64,000 nt of DNA from JALYNX01 sp035292685 (GTDB taxonomy: Bacteria > Actinomycetota > Acidimicrobiia > Spongiisociales > ZC4RG35), in the NCBI GenBank assembly GCA_035292685.1, contig DATDPP010000040.1:62001-126000 (forward strand), written 5' to 3'. Position numbers and translations under genes: made by a program. A model generated the notes under the pieces. It was not told the origin of the DNA, did no database searches, and was given only the letters and a program-made list of their open reading frames with translations. Shown here in pieces: positions 1-8,245 of this stretch (positions within the stretch are counted from its first letter, which is position 1; each line of letters starts with the position of its first letter).

Positions 1-279
1 CTCACCTTCCGCGGCGGCCGTCTCTCCGAGCTCAAGGATCTCCCATGGTGGGTGTTCACCGCAGGTTTGCTGGGGTTGGTGGTGGTTTCGACGCTCGGGA
101 TTACGGTCAATCGGCTGGGACTGGGTGCAGGGCTCACCCTGTTCACTGCTGCCACCCTCATACTCGGAGCGGCGTTAGAGCATTTCGGGTGGTTCGGTGA
201 TGGGCGAGCCATCGCTGGCCCGCGAGCCCTCGGCATCGCCCTGGTGATCTTCGGGACCTGGCTGGTGGTCCGCAGTTGA
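1..279 (+). CDS. YdcZ-type DMT transporter, C-terminal part
   Basis: The reading frame is open from the first base of the window, so only the C-terminal half or so of the protein is present. It reads GRLSELKDLPWW, then a hydrophobic stretch with TLGITVNRLGLG and a last helix ending LGIALVIFGTWLVVRS. These are features of the DMT_YdcZ family of small multidrug/metabolite transporters of the inner membrane. At least three membrane helices are visible; the substrate is unknown. The gene is convergent with the EamA-type transporter, with 6 bases between the stop codons. An internal GTG at 52 exists, but the family-like residues before it argue that the true start is upstream of the window. Confidence 0.75.
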   Translation, partial: LTFRGGRLSELKDLPWWVFTAGLLGLVVVSTLGITVNRLGLGAGLTLFTAATLILGAALEHFGWFGDGRAIAGPRALGIALVIFGTWLVVRS

Positions 280-285
280 CCCGGC

Positions 286-1116
286 CTATCCGAGGGCGAT
301 CGCGGTCATCGCCAGCAGGGCCAGCCCGAGACCGAGGATCTGCCTGCGATGCAGGTGCTCGTCGTTGACGATGCGGGCCATGATCACGGTCACTGCCGGG
401 TAGAAGGAGGCCGCCACTGCCGCGGTGGCCAGCGAGCCGGCTCGCAACGCGTATAGAAGGGCCACGTTCCCGCTGACGTCGAGAATCGCGTTGGCCGAGA
501 TCAAGCCTCGCGGCGTGCGGGAGAACCGGCTCACGTTCCACACCCCCATGCCGGCCACGACCAGGGGGACCAGGATCGTGGCCCCTCTCGATGCGATCAG
601 CGGCAACAGGTTCGACCCTTCCGAGGTGAGTCGGATCAGGACCGAGAAACTGCCGAAACCGAGCCCCGCGGCCAGCCCGTAGACCAGGCCCCCACCAGGC
701 AGCTCCCCTGGGTCGGTGACCCACGCGCAGAGCATGATGGCCGGCACCGCCAACGCCACCCCGAACCAGGAGAGGGTCGACGGGCTTTCTCCTTGGATCA
801 GGGCGGCGACGACGGGCACCATTGCGGCCACCGCGGCGGACACCGGCGCCACCGCCGCAGCCTGTCCCAAGCTCAACCCGGCAAACAGGATGATGAGACC
901 CAACCCACCGAGGGCCCCGGCCAACCCGCCCAGGAGGTAGTCCTTCGCCATGGCGTCACCACCGACTACCAGGGCGGCCACGACCAGGACCGGGAAGCTG
1001 AGGATCCCCGCCCAGAGCACGATGGAGGCAGCCGAGACCCGTCTTGACGCCTCACCACCGAGGAAGTCGGCGACCCCGTAGAACAGTGAGCTGATCCCCC
1101 CGAAGACGGCTTCCAC
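286..1116 (-). CDS. EamA-type DMT family transporter
   Basis: A 276-residue, very hydrophobic protein with about ten predicted membrane helices in two repeated halves, the size and layout of EamA/DMT permeases. The N-terminus has GGISSLFYGVADFLGG, as in DMT members that begin directly with a helix. It starts with GTG immediately after the TAG stop of the HIT gene, with no spacer, so the two are translated from one message and probably coupled. The substrate cannot be told from sequence. It is the last gene of a three-gene minus-strand unit: sugar dehydrogenase, HIT protein, transporter. Confidence 0.8.
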   Translation of the reverse strand: MEAVFGGISSLFYGVADFLGGEASRRVSAASIVLWAGILSFPVLVVAALVVGGDAMAKDYLLGGLAGALGGLGLIILFAGLSLGQAAAVAPVSAAVAAMVPVVAALIQGESPSTLSWFGVALAVPAIMLCAWVTDPGELPGGGLVYGLAAGLGFGSFSVLIRLTSEGSNLLPLIASRGATILVPLVVAGMGVWNVSRFSRTPRGLISANAILDVSGNVALLYALRAGSLATAAVAASFYPAVTVIMARIVNDEHLHRRQILGLGLALLAMTAIALG

Positions 1117-1551
1117 CTAGAAGCCCGCCTCCTCGACCACGCCAGTCGACCCCATCGAACGGAGGATGTAGCGGATCGAGGAAGCGGCCTGCTCCAGGGC
1201 CTCCGTCTCCACGTCTTTCGCTGCCCACGAGAACTCGAGGTCGGCGGCATTGTTGATCGGAACCACGTGGAGGTGAAGATGTGGCACTTCGAGCCCGGCG
1301 ATGACCAGACCGATCCGCTGCGGGCGATAGACCTTCAGCTGAGCCTGGCCGATCTGGCGGGCAACGTCCAGGAGGTGCTCGCGCAAGGGAGCAGGACAGT
1401 CGATCCAGTGGTCCACCTCCTCGCGGGGGACGACGAGGGTGTGACCCGGGCGCAGCGGGTTGATCGACATGAAGGCGACCGACAACTCATCCTTCCAGAC
1501 AAAGCTCGCCGGGATCTCGCCTTGGATGATCTTGGTGAACAGAGTGGCCAT
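1117..1551 (-). CDS. HIT family protein (histidine triad hydrolase)
   Basis: A 144-residue cytosolic protein of the HIT superfamily. The N-terminus MATLFTKIIQGEIPASFV and the internal RPGHTLVVPR are typical of the Hint/HinT branch, which hydrolyses nucleoside phosphoramidates or related dinucleotides. The catalytic histidine triad is clear as HLHLHVVP near residue 92. The C-terminus is about 25 residues longer than minimal HinT proteins. It starts with ATG, lies 24 bases after the sugar dehydrogenase gene and abuts the EamA-type gene, so it sits in the middle of a minus-strand operon. Confidence 0.88.
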   Translation of the reverse strand: MATLFTKIIQGEIPASFVWKDELSVAFMSINPLRPGHTLVVPREEVDHWIDCPAPLREHLLDVARQIGQAQLKVYRPQRIGLVIAGLEVPHLHLHVVPINNAADLEFSWAAKDVETEALEQAASSIRYILRSMGSTGVVEEAGF

Positions 1552-1575
1552 CGCCGCGAGCCTATCCAGCGGTGG

Positions 1576-2757
1576 TCAGCGGACGGGGACGATGGCGAAT
1601 AGGCCGGTTTCGGTGGTCACATAGACCTCTCCGGCGCCATCGACGCCGAAACCGGTCATCATGCCTGGCACACCCACCTGGTCGGTCCAATCGGTTTGAT
1701 CCACGGCGGCTCCGTCATCGAAGCGAAAGGATCGGAGCCACCCCCCGCAGTAGTCCGAATAGAGATAGAGACCTTCCATCTCCGGGATGGCAGAGCCTCG
1801 ATAGACCACACCGCCGGTGATGGAACAGGGCTCGGGGTCACCGTGCCTGATTTCGATTACCGGGATCACCTGGCCCGAGGTGTCGCAGCCTGCCGGGGAG
1901 TCGAAACAGTGGAGCCCCTCGGCGATCGGCCAGCCGAAGTTGTGTCCGGGCTCGAGGGGGACCACATCGACCTCCTCGAAGAGATCCTGGCCGACATCGG
2001 CCACGTAGATCAGATCGCCATCGATCCAAAACCGCCAGGGGTTTCGCAGCCCCGTTGCGTATTTGATGGGATCGGTCCCTCCATCGACATCGATGGCGAC
2101 CAAACCCGCCAGAAGTGTGTCCCGGTTTTGACCATTGCCGAACTCGTCGCCGGCTCCCCCACCGTCGCCCAGCCCGAGAAGCAGGGTGCCGTCAGGAGTG
2201 AACTGGAGCATGCCGCCGTTGTGGTTGGAGGCCGGCTGGTCGACCTGAAGCAGAACCCGCTCACTGCCCGGGTCGATCTCGGTCGCCGAGAGGAATCTGA
2301 ACTCGGAAACCACCGTGTCGCCTCGTTCATCCGAATAATGGAGGTAGAGACGGTCGGGGTCGGTGGGGTGGAGAGCAATCGAGAGCAACCCCTGCTCGAG
2401 TCTTGCGTTCTCCACCCGGACCGTCAGGTCGAGCACCGGCTCCGAATTCACTTCGCCGTCGATCAGCATCCAGACCCTCCCGTCCTTGGTGATCACATAG
2501 GCGGTGTCGTCGCCGGGTCGGGCCACCACCTGCACCGGGAACGGCATCTGCGCCACCTCCTCATAAGCCAGAGCTTGCAGCGACCCCAGGGTGGTGGTGG
2601 TCGGTGTGGCCAATGTCGGCGTGGTGGATGCGGGCACCGGGTTTGTGGTGCTCGGGGCAATCGACGTGGTGGTGTTCACCGAACTGGTGGCTGTGATTTC
2701 CGGGGACCCGATACAGGCACCGAGAACCACCAAACCCGAGATCAGCACACGTCGCAC
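1576..2757 (-). CDS. PQQ-dependent sugar dehydrogenase, lipoprotein
   Basis: A 393-residue secreted protein. Residues 1-15 form a lipoprotein signal with lipobox LGAC, so it should be membrane-anchored outside the cytoplasm. A Ser/Thr/Pro-rich linker of about 40 residues follows, then a six-bladed propeller of the glucose/sorbosone dehydrogenase family. Visible family features are NHNGGMLQFTPDGTLLLGLG, GDGGGAGDE, GLRNPWRF, DVGQ and NFGWP. Family members oxidise aldose sugars with PQQ and calcium; cofactor use here is inferred. It starts with GTG and is divergent from the MFS gene at 2791, with 33 bases between them. First gene of a unit with HIT and EamA-type genes. Confidence 0.85.
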   Translation of the reverse strand: MRRVLISGLVVLGACIGSPEITATSSVNTTTSIAPSTTNPVPASTTPTLATPTTTTLGSLQALAYEEVAQMPFPVQVVARPGDDTAYVITKDGRVWMLIDGEVNSEPVLDLTVRVENARLEQGLLSIALHPTDPDRLYLHYSDERGDTVVSEFRFLSATEIDPGSERVLLQVDQPASNHNGGMLQFTPDGTLLLGLGDGGGAGDEFGNGQNRDTLLAGLVAIDVDGGTDPIKYATGLRNPWRFWIDGDLIYVADVGQDLFEEVDVVPLEPGHNFGWPIAEGLHCFDSPAGCDTSGQVIPVIEIRHGDPEPCSITGGVVYRGSAIPEMEGLYLYSDYCGGWLRSFRFDDGAAVDQTDWTDQVGVPGMMTGFGVDGAGEVYVTTETGLFAIVPVR

Positions 2758-2790
2758 GAAGCGACAGGTTATGTCTAGCTTGCGGCATCC

Positions 2791-4140
2791 GTGAGCAGTG
2801 GCGTCAAGAACGACCCCGGCGCCATCCGGGGCTGGATCACCTACGACTGGGCCAACTCGGCCTACGCCACCACGATCCTGGCGGCGGTCCTCCCTGCCTA
2901 CTTCGCCTCCGAGGTGGTGGGAGACTCAGAAGTCGAGTTCCTCGGGAGACTGTGGACCGGTCAGGACCTGTGGGCGGTGACGGTCGGTTTCGGGCCTCTC
3001 ATCATGTTCCTCGCCACGCCGATCCTTGGCGCCATCGCCGACTACTCGGCTGCGAAGAAGCGATTCCTCACGGTCTTCGCCGTCTGGGGCGCGCTGCTCA
3101 CCTCCTTGTTGTTCTTCACCATGACAGGCGACGTCCTCCTCACGCTGGGTCTGTTCCTACTGGCTGACATCGGCTTCGTCGGCGCCAATGTCTTCTATGA
3201 CGGATTCCTCCCCGACCTCACCACCGACGACACCATCGACATGGTGAGTTCGCGGGGCTTCGCCTGGGGCTACATCGGAGGGGGCCTCCATCTCCTGTTG
3301 TCCCTCATTCTCATTCAGGGTGCCGACGCCGGGCTCATCCCGATCGACCCGATCCTGGCCACGCGGATCGCCCTCGGCTCGGTTGGGGTGTGGTGGCTGG
3401 GGTTTGCCATCAAGGCGCTGCGCGGGATCCCGGAGACCGGGCACTCCTCGATTCTCCCCGGCCGACCACGGCCGGGTTGGGCCGGGTACACCCGGATCGG
3501 CTTCTCCCGAACAATCAAGACCACAGGTCTCGTCATCCGCAACCGGCCGCTGCTGGTCTTCCTGGTGGCCTTCATCCTGTTCAACGATGGGGTTCAGACC
3601 ACCATCGCCATGGCCTCCATTTACGCAACCGAGACCCTCGATCTCGAGATCACGACAGTCATAGTCGCCGTTCTCTTGGTCCAGTTCGTGGCCTTCTTCG
3701 GGGCGATGGCATTTGGCCGCTACGCGGTGCGGGCCGGCACCCGGAGAGCCCTATTGACCAGCATCATGGTCTGGGCCTCGGTGTCGGTGGCCGCCTTCTT
3801 CCTCCCGGTGGGCGCCGTCGCCCCGTTCCTCGCCCTGGCGGTGCTGATCGGATTCGTGTTGGGGGGGACCCAGGCCCTTTCCCGCAGCCTGTACGGGTCG
3901 ATGATCCCCGAGGAGCAGTCGGCCGAGTTCTATGGGTTCTTCTCCGTCTTCTCCAAATTCAGCGCAATCTGGGGGCCGTGGATCTTCGCCCTGGTCCGCC
4001 AGGTCACGGGCTCGGCGCGTTGGGCGATCCTCTCGATAGCAATCTTCTTCGTGGTGGGCGGGCTCCTCTTCAGAACCGTAAACATCGAGCAGGGCCGTGA
4101 CAACCGTGATTCACTGCGGGTGACCGCCTCCCCCACGTAG
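2791..4140 (+). CDS. UMF1/Atg22-like MFS transporter
   Basis: A 449-residue polytopic membrane protein with about twelve helices. The N-terminus GAIRGWITYDWANSAYATTILAAV is diagnostic of the Atg22/UMF1 branch of the major facilitator superfamily, which is linked to amino-acid efflux in yeast vacuoles; bacterial substrates are not known. A second member of the same branch lies at 13367. Start is GTG. It is divergent from the sugar dehydrogenase operon and is followed after 9 bases by the LapA gene, so those two may be co-transcribed. Confidence 0.85.
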   Translation: MSSGVKNDPGAIRGWITYDWANSAYATTILAAVLPAYFASEVVGDSEVEFLGRLWTGQDLWAVTVGFGPLIMFLATPILGAIADYSAAKKRFLTVFAVWGALLTSLLFFTMTGDVLLTLGLFLLADIGFVGANVFYDGFLPDLTTDDTIDMVSSRGFAWGYIGGGLHLLLSLILIQGADAGLIPIDPILATRIALGSVGVWWLGFAIKALRGIPETGHSSILPGRPRPGWAGYTRIGFSRTIKTTGLVIRNRPLLVFLVAFILFNDGVQTTIAMASIYATETLDLEITTVIVAVLLVQFVAFFGAMAFGRYAVRAGTRRALLTSIMVWASVSVAAFFLPVGAVAPFLALAVLIGFVLGGTQALSRSLYGSMIPEEQSAEFYGFFSVFSKFSAIWGPWIFALVRQVTGSARWAILSIAIFFVVGGLLFRTVNIEQGRDNRDSLRVTASPT

Positions 4141-4149
4141 CCTGGGGCC

Positions 4150-4482
4150 ATGTCCGACGACTCGATGACCACGCCCGAGCCTGCGGAGGAGGCGCCGGGA
4201 AGCGCCCCCGAAACCACGGCGGAGGGGTCTGGTGTTGCCTGGGGAGCGGGGATTCTTCTCCTGGCGCTGGCTCTGTTGATCGTCTTCGCCATCCAGAACA
4301 CGGATCCGGTACCGGTCGAGTTCCTGTGGCTGGACGGTGAATACCCTCTCTCGTTGGTGATCCTGATCACCGTGGCGATCGTGGTGCTCGTTGTCGAGTT
4401 GTTCGAGGTGATCAAACGCCGACGGCGACGCAAGACGCTCGCGGAGCGGCAGGAATTGAAGCGGTTCCGCGAATCCTCCTGA
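4150..4482 (+). CDS. LapA domain membrane protein (DUF1049)
   Basis: A 110-residue protein with an acidic, Pro/Glu-rich cytosolic N-terminus, two membrane helices (about residues 33-50 and 65-85) and a very basic C-terminus with KRRRRRKTLAERQELKR. The segment FAIQNTDPVPVEFLWL between the helices is the signature of the LapA/DUF1049 family, which in proteobacteria acts with LapB in lipopolysaccharide assembly control. No LapB is seen here, and the role in Gram-positive bacteria is unknown. It precedes the surface-modification genes in the same direction. Confidence 0.75.
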   Translation: MSDDSMTTPEPAEEAPGSAPETTAEGSGVAWGAGILLLALALLIVFAIQNTDPVPVEFLWLDGEYPLSLVILITVAIVVLVVELFEVIKRRRRRKTLAERQELKRFRESS

Positions 4483-4579
4483 TCCCAGCCCGTTAGGGCG
4501 TGAGGTTTGCTTCACTGTTGACTTCGACGACAATGGCGACGGCAGCTCGTTGGCGCTGCTCTCGTGAGGAGCAAGAAAG
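4483..4579 (+). promoter_or_regulatory. leader of the small membrane peptide gene
   Basis: This 97-base gap holds a TTGACT at 4517 that could act as a -35 box, although no good -10 follows at the right distance. A clear Shine-Dalgarno AGGAG lies eight bases before the ATG at 4580. It is the likely translation start region for the small membrane peptide and for the coupled genes behind it. Confidence 0.35.
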
Positions 4580-4771
4580 ATGATCTTCGGATACTTGGAC
4601 GCCGGCTCGGGGAGTCTGCTCCTGCAGGCATTGATTGCCGGAGCGGCCGGGATCGGTGTCGCCTACAGGGCCATGCGCATGAAGATGAGGCGTGCCGGGA
4701 GTGTCGAGCCCGAAGCGGTCGAGGGCGAAGGGGACACTGCCGAGGAAACCGCCCTGCCCGCCGAGTCCTGA
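4580..4771 (+). CDS. small membrane peptide of the YLDxGSGS type
   Basis: A 63-residue peptide. The N-terminus MIFGYLDAGSGSLLLQ is followed by one membrane helix (about residues 12-30), a basic MRMKMRR stop-transfer segment and an acidic tail. I recognise this as a recurring small protein type that begins with YLDPGSGS-like residues and is often encoded next to methyltransferase and sulfatase-like genes, but I know no assigned function. The start has a good Shine-Dalgarno. The methyltransferase GTG is 7 bases after its stop, so the two are almost certainly co-translated. Confidence 0.7.
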   Translation: MIFGYLDAGSGSLLLQALIAGAAGIGVAYRAMRMKMRRAGSVEPEAVEGEGDTAEETALPAES

Positions 4772-4778
4772 ACGCGCA

Positions 4779-6137
4779 GTGATATCGCCCGATCCTGGGT
4801 CGTTTCGCGACCCGGCCTCACGAGTTGTCCTCGATGGCGAGAAGGTCCTCCGCCTCCTCGACGCTCGAGGCCTTGAAGGCTGGCGCGCTCTGGCAGGGAG
4901 CGACTTCTTCGCATCAGAGGTCTCCCAGGGCCGGATCATCGCCGCCGTCGAGGTCGAGGCGCCGCCGGGCAGTGCCGGTGCTCTCGAACACCCGCGTCTT
5001 CCACTCGTCAGCTACCCGTACGAGTGGACGTTCTCCATGCTCAGGGACGCGGCCCTCCTCCAACTCGAACTGCTCGAGGGAGCGCTTCGTGCAGGTCTGA
5101 CCATCAAGGACAGCACGCCCTACAACATCCAGTTCGTCGAAGGGCGGCCGGTCTTCATCGACATCGGGTCTTTCGAGCCCTATCGGCAGGGAGAGCCCTG
5201 GATCGGATACCGCCAATTCACACGTCAGTTCCTGTTCCCGCTCATGTTGCGGGCCTGGGTGGGAGTCCCGTTCCAGCCCTGGCTGCGTGGCGACATCGAA
5301 GGCCCGACTCCAGCCCAAATGGCAAGGCTTCTCGGTCGCAGGAAGAGACTCAACACGGGCGCCCTTTTTCATGTCAGGCTCCAGGCGCGCATGGAGGCCG
5401 GGATGTCGGGTCGTGCGGTCAGGGAGGATCTGCGAACGGCTGGGTTCACCCCTGAGCTCATCCTGGCCAATGTGAAAAAGCTCCGTTTACTGGTCACCTC
5501 CCTCGAGTGGGAGCACACCGACGACGGTTGGTCGGACTATGGCTCCTGCAGTCACGTGTCCCGGGACAGAGACACGAAGGGCGAATTCCTGCAGGCGGCC
5601 ATCGAACGAGTCGGCCCGCATCGCGTCCTCGACCTCGGCGCCAACGATGGGCATTTCTCAGCCATCGCCGCCGCTGCCGGGGCACAGGCCGTCGCGGTGG
5701 ACGGCGACGAGGCGGTGCTCGACGACCTCTACCTGCGCAGCGTCGGGCAGAGCCTGTCAGTCGTGCTCACCGATCTGGGCAATCCATCGCCGGCCCAGGG
5801 ATGGGCGGGGACGGAAAGACCAGGCATCATCGAGCGGGCCCGGCCAGATCTGGTGATCGCATACGGGCTCATCCACCACCTCATCTACTCGGCGAGCATC
5901 CCGCCCCGGGAAGTCCTGCGCTGGTTGCGCGGCTTCGGCACCCCGGTGGTTGTGGAGTTCGTCGCACCGGCCGACGAAATGGTGGCCAAGCTGGTTGCGA
6001 ACAAACTCCCCGAAGAGCTCCATGTCGGCCGTGAGGAGGGCGAATTCAGGGCCCTCATGGAAGAGATCTTCGACATAGCCCACGAGCAGAGTCTCGGTGA
6101 GGGCACCAGGATCCTCTTCGATCTCGAACCGCGATGA
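4779..6137 (+). CDS. SAM methyltransferase with kinase-like N-terminal domain
   Basis: A protein of 452 residues from the GTG at 4779, chosen because it lies just after the preceding stop; earlier in-frame codons overlap the small peptide gene. Residues 1 to about 250 contain YPYEWTFSML, then KDSTPYNIQF and FIDIGSF. Asp111, Asn116, Asp128 and Gly130 match the D-x4-N and DxG spacing of protein-kinase or aminoglycoside-kinase active sites, although family members are usually annotated only as methyltransferases. Residues 283-293 carry VLDLGANDGHF, motif I of Rossmann-fold SAM methyltransferases, followed by AVDGDE. The stop overlaps the ATG of the sulfatase-like gene (ATGA). The substrate is probably a surface glycan or lipid (inference). 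It contains one rare TTA leucine codon at 5487. Confidence 0.8.
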   Translation: MISPDPGSFRDPASRVVLDGEKVLRLLDARGLEGWRALAGSDFFASEVSQGRIIAAVEVEAPPGSAGALEHPRLPLVSYPYEWTFSMLRDAALLQLELLEGALRAGLTIKDSTPYNIQFVEGRPVFIDIGSFEPYRQGEPWIGYRQFTRQFLFPLMLRAWVGVPFQPWLRGDIEGPTPAQMARLLGRRKRLNTGALFHVRLQARMEAGMSGRAVREDLRTAGFTPELILANVKKLRLLVTSLEWEHTDDGWSDYGSCSHVSRDRDTKGEFLQAAIERVGPHRVLDLGANDGHFSAIAAAAGAQAVAVDGDEAVLDDLYLRSVGQSLSVVLTDLGNPSPAQGWAGTERPGIIERARPDLVIAYGLIHHLIYSASIPPREVLRWLRGFGTPVVVEFVAPADEMVAKLVANKLPEELHVGREEGEFRALMEEIFDIAHEQSLGEGTRILFDLEPR

Positions 6138-8224
6138 GCTTGGAGCGGCTCGGTTCGGTGCGCTGGTGGATCGTTCCCCTGTCGCTGGCCACTGTAGCCG
6201 CCTTCGCATTCGGCCAACCTTTCCTCGACCTTCTCGGCCACAATCCTGACTTCTTCATCGCACGCGGGCTCACCTCGGTTGATGTGATCCTCTTTCCGAT
6301 CGCGGTCCTCGTCTTGCCGGTTGTGCTCGCAGTCCCGGTGCTCGCCTTGCGACGGGTCGGGCCTCGCAGCGCCGGGCTCGCCCACGCCATCTGCATCGGC
6401 GGCCTGTTCGCCATGATGGTGGCCTCGGCTTGGATCGCCCTGCTGGGCTCCAACGTCGATTCGGTTGTGTTCGTGATTGCGACCATCGGGGCCGGGACGT
6501 TGTTTGCGGTCGCTTTCACCCGGTATCCACTGGTGCGGAAGGCGGTCGGCTACGCGTCCTGGTCGCTGCTCGCCTTCACCGCCTGGTTCCTGCTGATGAC
6601 GCCCTCCAGCGATGTCGCCTTCGCCAGCCCTGGCGACCTCCCCGAGTTCGGTGAGGTTGCCAACCCGGTCCCGATAGTGATGCTGGTCTTCGACGAGTTC
6701 CCGGTGGCGACCATGATCGATTCCAGGGGAAACCTCCTGGACCATCTGTTCCCCAGTTTCGCCGAGCTCGCTGCCGACGGTGTTTGGTATCGGAATGGAG
6801 TCGGCGTGCGCCAACAGACCGAAGAGGCCCTGCCCACGATCCTCTCCGGGTTTGGGGCGAAAATGGGGAGTATTCCCATTTCGGCGGACCACCCCCTGAA
6901 CCTGTTCACCCTGTTCGCCGACGCTTACGACATCGCGGCAATCGAGACGGTCACCAGTCTCTGCCCCGACTTCGCCTGTGAGAACTCGAGCCGTCACATC
7001 GACTCGCTGTCGCAACGGTGGAGTGCGATGGCCGTCGACCTCTCGGTGGTGTACGGCCATTTGACGATGCCCCGGGCCATCTCCGATCGGCTGCCGGCCA
7101 TCGACCAGACGTGGGGAAACTTCACCACCGGTGATCGCTCGGAATTCGACATCATCGACCGTTTCCTGGCCAGCGTGGATGAGGACCGGCGAGAAGAGGT
7201 CACCCGCTTTCTCGACACCCTCGAGTTCGACGCGACCGAGCCACCGCTGCGATTCGGGCATTTCCTGTACCCCCATCATCCGTGGGACCTGACCGCGGAC
7301 GGGCAACGCACCGGCGTCACTTGGTCCCCCGGGAGCGAGGGCCTAGGGTGGAAGACGGACAGATGGCTGGTGGGACAGGGCTACCAGCGGCACATCATCC
7401 AGGCCCAGTATGCCGACACGATCCTGGGTCAGGTGATCGATCGCATGCAAGAGGAGGGCATCTACGACGAGGCGCTCCTGGTCGTGGTCGCCGACCATGG
7501 CATAGCCATCCGCCCTGGGGTCGAGCACCAACGTGTGGTGACACCCGACACGGTTGGCTCGATCGCGGCGGTGCCTATGTTCGTCAAGTACCCGCGCCAG
7601 TTCCCCGATGTCGCGCCCGGGACCATCGATGACATCAGGGCAGAAACGGTTGATCTCCTGCCAACCGTGGCCCAGGTTGTCGGCGTCACCGTGCCCTGGG
7701 ATATGGATGGGATCTCGCTTCTCGATCCCGATCGGGCAGCTCGCACCGAGTCGGTCATGGTCGGTAAGCAAGGATCGGTCCGATTCGGTGTCGGAGGGAC
7801 TGAGAAACTGGATGCCGCGGCGGAGAAGGAGGTGTGGTTCCCGGACGGTGACCCATGGTCCCTCACCCCGCCTGGCTGGCAAGAGTGGCTGGGCCGGTCG
7901 CTGACAACCGTGGACCCGCTCGATGTGCCCGGGATCTCGATAATTGTCAAGCAGCAGAGTGCTCTCGACGCGTTGGCGTCGGACCCGGACGTCCTCCCCG
8001 CGTTCCTCTCGGGTGGGGTGACCCTCGAAGAGAACGCAACCGGAGAGGAGATACTGGTGGTTGCGGTTGACGGCGTGGCCCGGGCGATCACCAGGACCTT
8101 CGACCCTCGAGCCAAATCGGCCTCATTCCACGTGCTGATCCCCCCTGAGCTGCTCCATCCCGGTCACAACGACGTGGTGGTCTGGCTGGCTACTGGAGGT
8201 CCCGAGGGGTCATTGCTGCGTTGA
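6134..8224 (+). CDS. membrane sulfatase-like (alkaline phosphatase superfamily) protein
   Basis: A 696-residue protein with about six membrane helices in residues 1-165, then an extracytoplasmic sulfatase/phosphoglycerol-transferase-like domain. The alkaline-phosphatase-superfamily metal and nucleophile positions are visible: VFDEFP, then QTEEALPTILSG with a candidate nucleophile Thr, LYPHHPW and VVVADHG. The architecture resembles LtaS-type enzymes that transfer or remove charged groups on envelope polymers. A beta-rich C-terminal segment follows. The ATG overlaps the methyltransferase stop by four bases. It is convergent with a distant paralogue at 8246; 21 bases separate them. Confidence 0.8.
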   Translation: MSLERLGSVRWWIVPLSLATVAAFAFGQPFLDLLGHNPDFFIARGLTSVDVILFPIAVLVLPVVLAVPVLALRRVGPRSAGLAHAICIGGLFAMMVASAWIALLGSNVDSVVFVIATIGAGTLFAVAFTRYPLVRKAVGYASWSLLAFTAWFLLMTPSSDVAFASPGDLPEFGEVANPVPIVMLVFDEFPVATMIDSRGNLLDHLFPSFAELAADGVWYRNGVGVRQQTEEALPTILSGFGAKMGSIPISADHPLNLFTLFADAYDIAAIETVTSLCPDFACENSSRHIDSLSQRWSAMAVDLSVVYGHLTMPRAISDRLPAIDQTWGNFTTGDRSEFDIIDRFLASVDEDRREEVTRFLDTLEFDATEPPLRFGHFLYPHHPWDLTADGQRTGVTWSPGSEGLGWKTDRWLVGQGYQRHIIQAQYADTILGQVIDRMQEEGIYDEALLVVVADHGIAIRPGVEHQRVVTPDTVGSIAAVPMFVKYPRQFPDVAPGTIDDIRAETVDLLPTVAQVVGVTVPWDMDGISLLDPDRAARTESVMVGKQGSVRFGVGGTEKLDAAAEKEVWFPDGDPWSLTPPGWQEWLGRSLTTVDPLDVPGISIIVKQQSALDALASDPDVLPAFLSGGVTLEENATGEEILVVAVDGVARAITRTFDPRAKSASFHVLIPPELLHPGHNDVVVWLATGGPEGSLLR

Positions 8225-8245
8225 CCGACCTGTCGAGAGGTGCCC

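Noticed and set aside
1696..2778. Plus-strand open frame of 360 codons opposite the sugar dehydrogenase
   Set aside because: The minus strand encodes a complete lipoprotein with family motifs; the plus frame has no recognisable features.
5885..7306. Minus-strand open frame of 473 codons opposite the methyltransferase and sulfatase-like genes
   Set aside because: Both plus-strand genes have clear motifs and an ATGA junction; the minus frame is Gly/Arg/Asp-rich shadow sequence.
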